A stretch of 64,000 nucleotides of DNA from Neofusicoccum parvum (Eukaryota; Ascomycota; Dothideomycetes; Botryosphaeriales; Botryosphaeriaceae): assembly GCA_020912385.1 (NCBI GenBank), contig CP087216.1, positions 1 through 64,000 on the forward strand, read 5' to 3'. The notes beneath the pieces are model-generated. The model saw only the letters and a list, made by a program, of their open reading frames with translations. It ran no database searches and was not told the DNA's origin. Within the stretch, counting starts at the first letter, position 1; the number at the start of each line of letters is the position of its first letter. Below, piece by piece: positions 62,610 to 64,000 of the stretch. Made by a program: the position numbers and the translations under genes.

Positions 62610-63078
62610 ATGTCGTCTGCACAAGAAACATCGTCTCCTCGCCGAATTGGCCAGCTCGTCTATCTCAAGCCGGAATATCTAGAGGAATACAAGAAATGCC
62701 ACGCAGCCGTCTGGCCCGACGTGCTTGAGCAGATCAAGGATTCCAACATTGCGGATTGTACGTGGCCATCGGTCGTTATATCCGTTCTTTGCACACAATC
62801 TAGAGAAATTCCAGACAGCGTTTGATAGAGGGAGACTGCTCACAGCGAGAACAGACTCCATCTTTTTTGTGGACGAGCCGCGTCCGACGCTCTTTGCATC
62901 CTTCAAATGGGTTGGGAAGGACTGGGACGCCGACATGGCACGCATGGCAGCAAACGAGAAGGTAAAAGAATGGTGGGCCATGACAGACAAGATGCAAGAA
63001 AGCCCTCATCCAGGTGCTAAGGGCAGTGCCGCTGGTCCGTGGTGGAAGGTTATGGAGGAGGTCTTCTACGCAGCGTAG
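62610..63078 (+). CDS. L-rhamnose mutarotase-like protein (DUF718)
   Basis: Two exons, 62610-62757 and 62855-63078, with a 97-nt intron (GTACGT donor, AACAG acceptor); 123 residues, slightly longer than the usual 105-110. Members interconvert the alpha and beta anomers of L-rhamnose. Motifs: RIGQLVYLKPEYLEEYKKCHAAVWPDVLEQIKDSN with the conserved His before the Trp, ADY-SIFF across the splice junction, FASFKWVGKDWD, and WWAMTDKMQ near the end. The next gene is a rhamnogalacturonan lyase, so a role in using rhamnose from pectin is plausible. Confidence 0.85.
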
Positions 63079-63470
63079 CCGAGAATTACTGGAAACGGTT
63101 GGCGCAGGGACGTAGCAAGAAATAGATGTTGTGTTTCAAGGGTGCCGCTGCTGCTGCCGCAGCGCTCGCTAAGGGCCGATGGAGGGATTCAGCCAAGCGA
63201 ACCAAGACTCGGCGATAGCAAACAGGCTGTAGAAACATTGGTGGCTGGCGGAGAAATGAGCGGTGTCACTCTCGGGGAATCTCTCACCGAGACATGCAGG
63301 TCCGCGTTCCCCCAGACTTCTCCACAATCTACCCCGGTCTCCCGTATTTGGGATGTTCACTCGCGTTTACCAGAACCGGGGTGCCGGAAATTCAACCATC
63401 ATGCAGTATAAATTGCTTGTGCCCGCCATTCCACAGGGCGCAGGCATCCTCCGGACGTCCGAAACCCCTC
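63079..63470. promoter_or_regulatory. Upstream region of the lyase, with TATA box
   Basis: TATAAA at 63407-63412 lies about 59 bp before the ATG at 63471. No gene is seen in the rest. Confidence 0.5.
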
Positions 63471-64000
63471 ATGGCGACCCCGGGTCTCCTTCGGGCGCTC
63501 AGCTCCCTGCTCCTTGCACTTCTGGTCTTCAGCCGCGATGTTCTCGCCGTCCTCAACGTCAACGAGACATCGACGAACATCTTCATCGAGAATGACCGGC
63601 TCTATCTAGCATTGGACAAGTCAAAGGGCGTCATCGTTGACCTTGCGCTCGACGAGCAGGACCTTCTCGGTCCCGTCAGCGGCAGCACCGGAATCGGCCC
63701 GTATTTGGACTGCTACTGCACGCCTTCGGGCTTCTATACGCCCGGCAGCATAGCTCCGCAGTACCAGATATTCCAGGATGTGGACTCTGCGGGCGTGCCA
63801 TACGCTGGCGTTGTGATGGGTGAAACCTACCCGGCGACTGGGCAGGTGCTGGAATTCTACTACTTCGTGCGGGAAGGAGAGACCGGCATCCACACGTTCA
63901 GTCGTCTGACGTATTTCAACGAGACAACGCCGTTCCTCAGAAATCTCCAGGAGTTCCGAACCCTGTTCCGTCCCAACACGGCGCTTTGGACTCACCTCTC
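63471..64000 (+). CDS. Rhamnogalacturonan lyase (PL4 type), 5' part
   Basis: Open from ATG 63471 to the window edge (176 codons seen), so the gene is cut by the window. The N-terminus has a signal peptide (hydrophobic LLALLVFSRDVLA). The visible part matches the N-terminal beta-sandwich domain of fungal polysaccharide lyase family 4: LYLALDKSKGVIVDLALDEQDLLG, SGSTGIGPYLDCYCTPSGFYTPG, FVREGETGIHTFSRLTYFNETTPFLRNLQEFRTLFRPNTALWTHL. The enzyme cleaves the rhamnose-galacturonate backbone of pectin outside the cell. Catalytic residues lie beyond the window. It neighbours the rhamnose mutarotase-like gene in the same orientation. Confidence 0.9.
   Translation, partial: MATPGLLRALSSLLLALLVFSRDVLAVLNVNETSTNIFIENDRLYLALDKSKGVIVDLALDEQDLLGPVSGSTGIGPYLDCYCTPSGFYTPGSIAPQYQIFQDVDSAGVPYAGVVMGETYPATGQVLEFYYFVREGETGIHTFSRLTYFNETTPFLRNLQEFRTLFRPNTALWTHL

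Overview
The window is a chromosome end of a filamentous ascomycete (Pezizomycotina). The evidence is a TTAGGG-type telomere at the left edge, short GT-AG introns with CTAAC/CTGAC branch sites, a HET-domain gene, UstYa-family genes, chromodomain gypsy elements, and heavy C-to-T decay of repeats that looks like repeat-induced point mutation (RIP). I cannot name the species.

Layout. 1-9.2 kb: telomere, degenerate telomere-like repeats, pyrimidine-rich tracts and a telomere-linked RecQ helicase gene on the minus strand. The helicase is broken by in-frame TAG codons. Its 3' end is present a second time next to the telomere, behind an internal block of degenerate telomere repeat. 9.2-35.6 kb: a nested transposon graveyard. 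An old RIP-eroded gypsy element is split by solo LTRs, LINEs, a small non-autonomous LTR element and a damaged gypsy copy (copy 2). A LINE to its left carries a pristine gypsy copy (copy 1) with two identical 349-bp LTRs and intact gag and pol. Most insertions can be placed by exact target-site duplications. 35.6-53.7 kb: GC-normal genic DNA with a PAF-acetylhydrolase-like enzyme, broken ankyrin and subtilase remnants, a HET protein, a candidate ribosomal-peptide (RiPP) locus, a HEM3-type porphobilinogen deaminase, an MBOAT-like acyltransferase and an amidohydrolase. 53.76-61.58 kb: a third gypsy element (minus strand) with identical LTRs, five nonsense codons in pol and a spliced antisense gene, inserted just upstream of the amidohydrolase start. 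61.6-64 kb: an L-rhamnose mutarotase-like gene and the start of a rhamnogalacturonan lyase.

The most notable feature is the gene at 42388-43912. It encodes a secreted protein with 11 near-identical Kex2-type repeats, each containing the invariant core ADPPWYRDSAA. These are followed in the same protein by a C-terminal domain with two HxxHC motifs, as in UstYa oxidases of dikaritin RiPP pathways. A five-exon UstYa-family gene and a membrane protein with HxxHC motifs lie next to it. I read this as a candidate RiPP cluster in which substrate and modifying domain are fused.

A second notable group concerns the chromodomain gypsy elements. Both families place a canonical -1 slippery heptamer directly before the gag stop, with a hairpin five nucleotides downstream. 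Both also have a primer-binding site complementary to the predicted start of their own transcript, as in Tf1-type self-priming.
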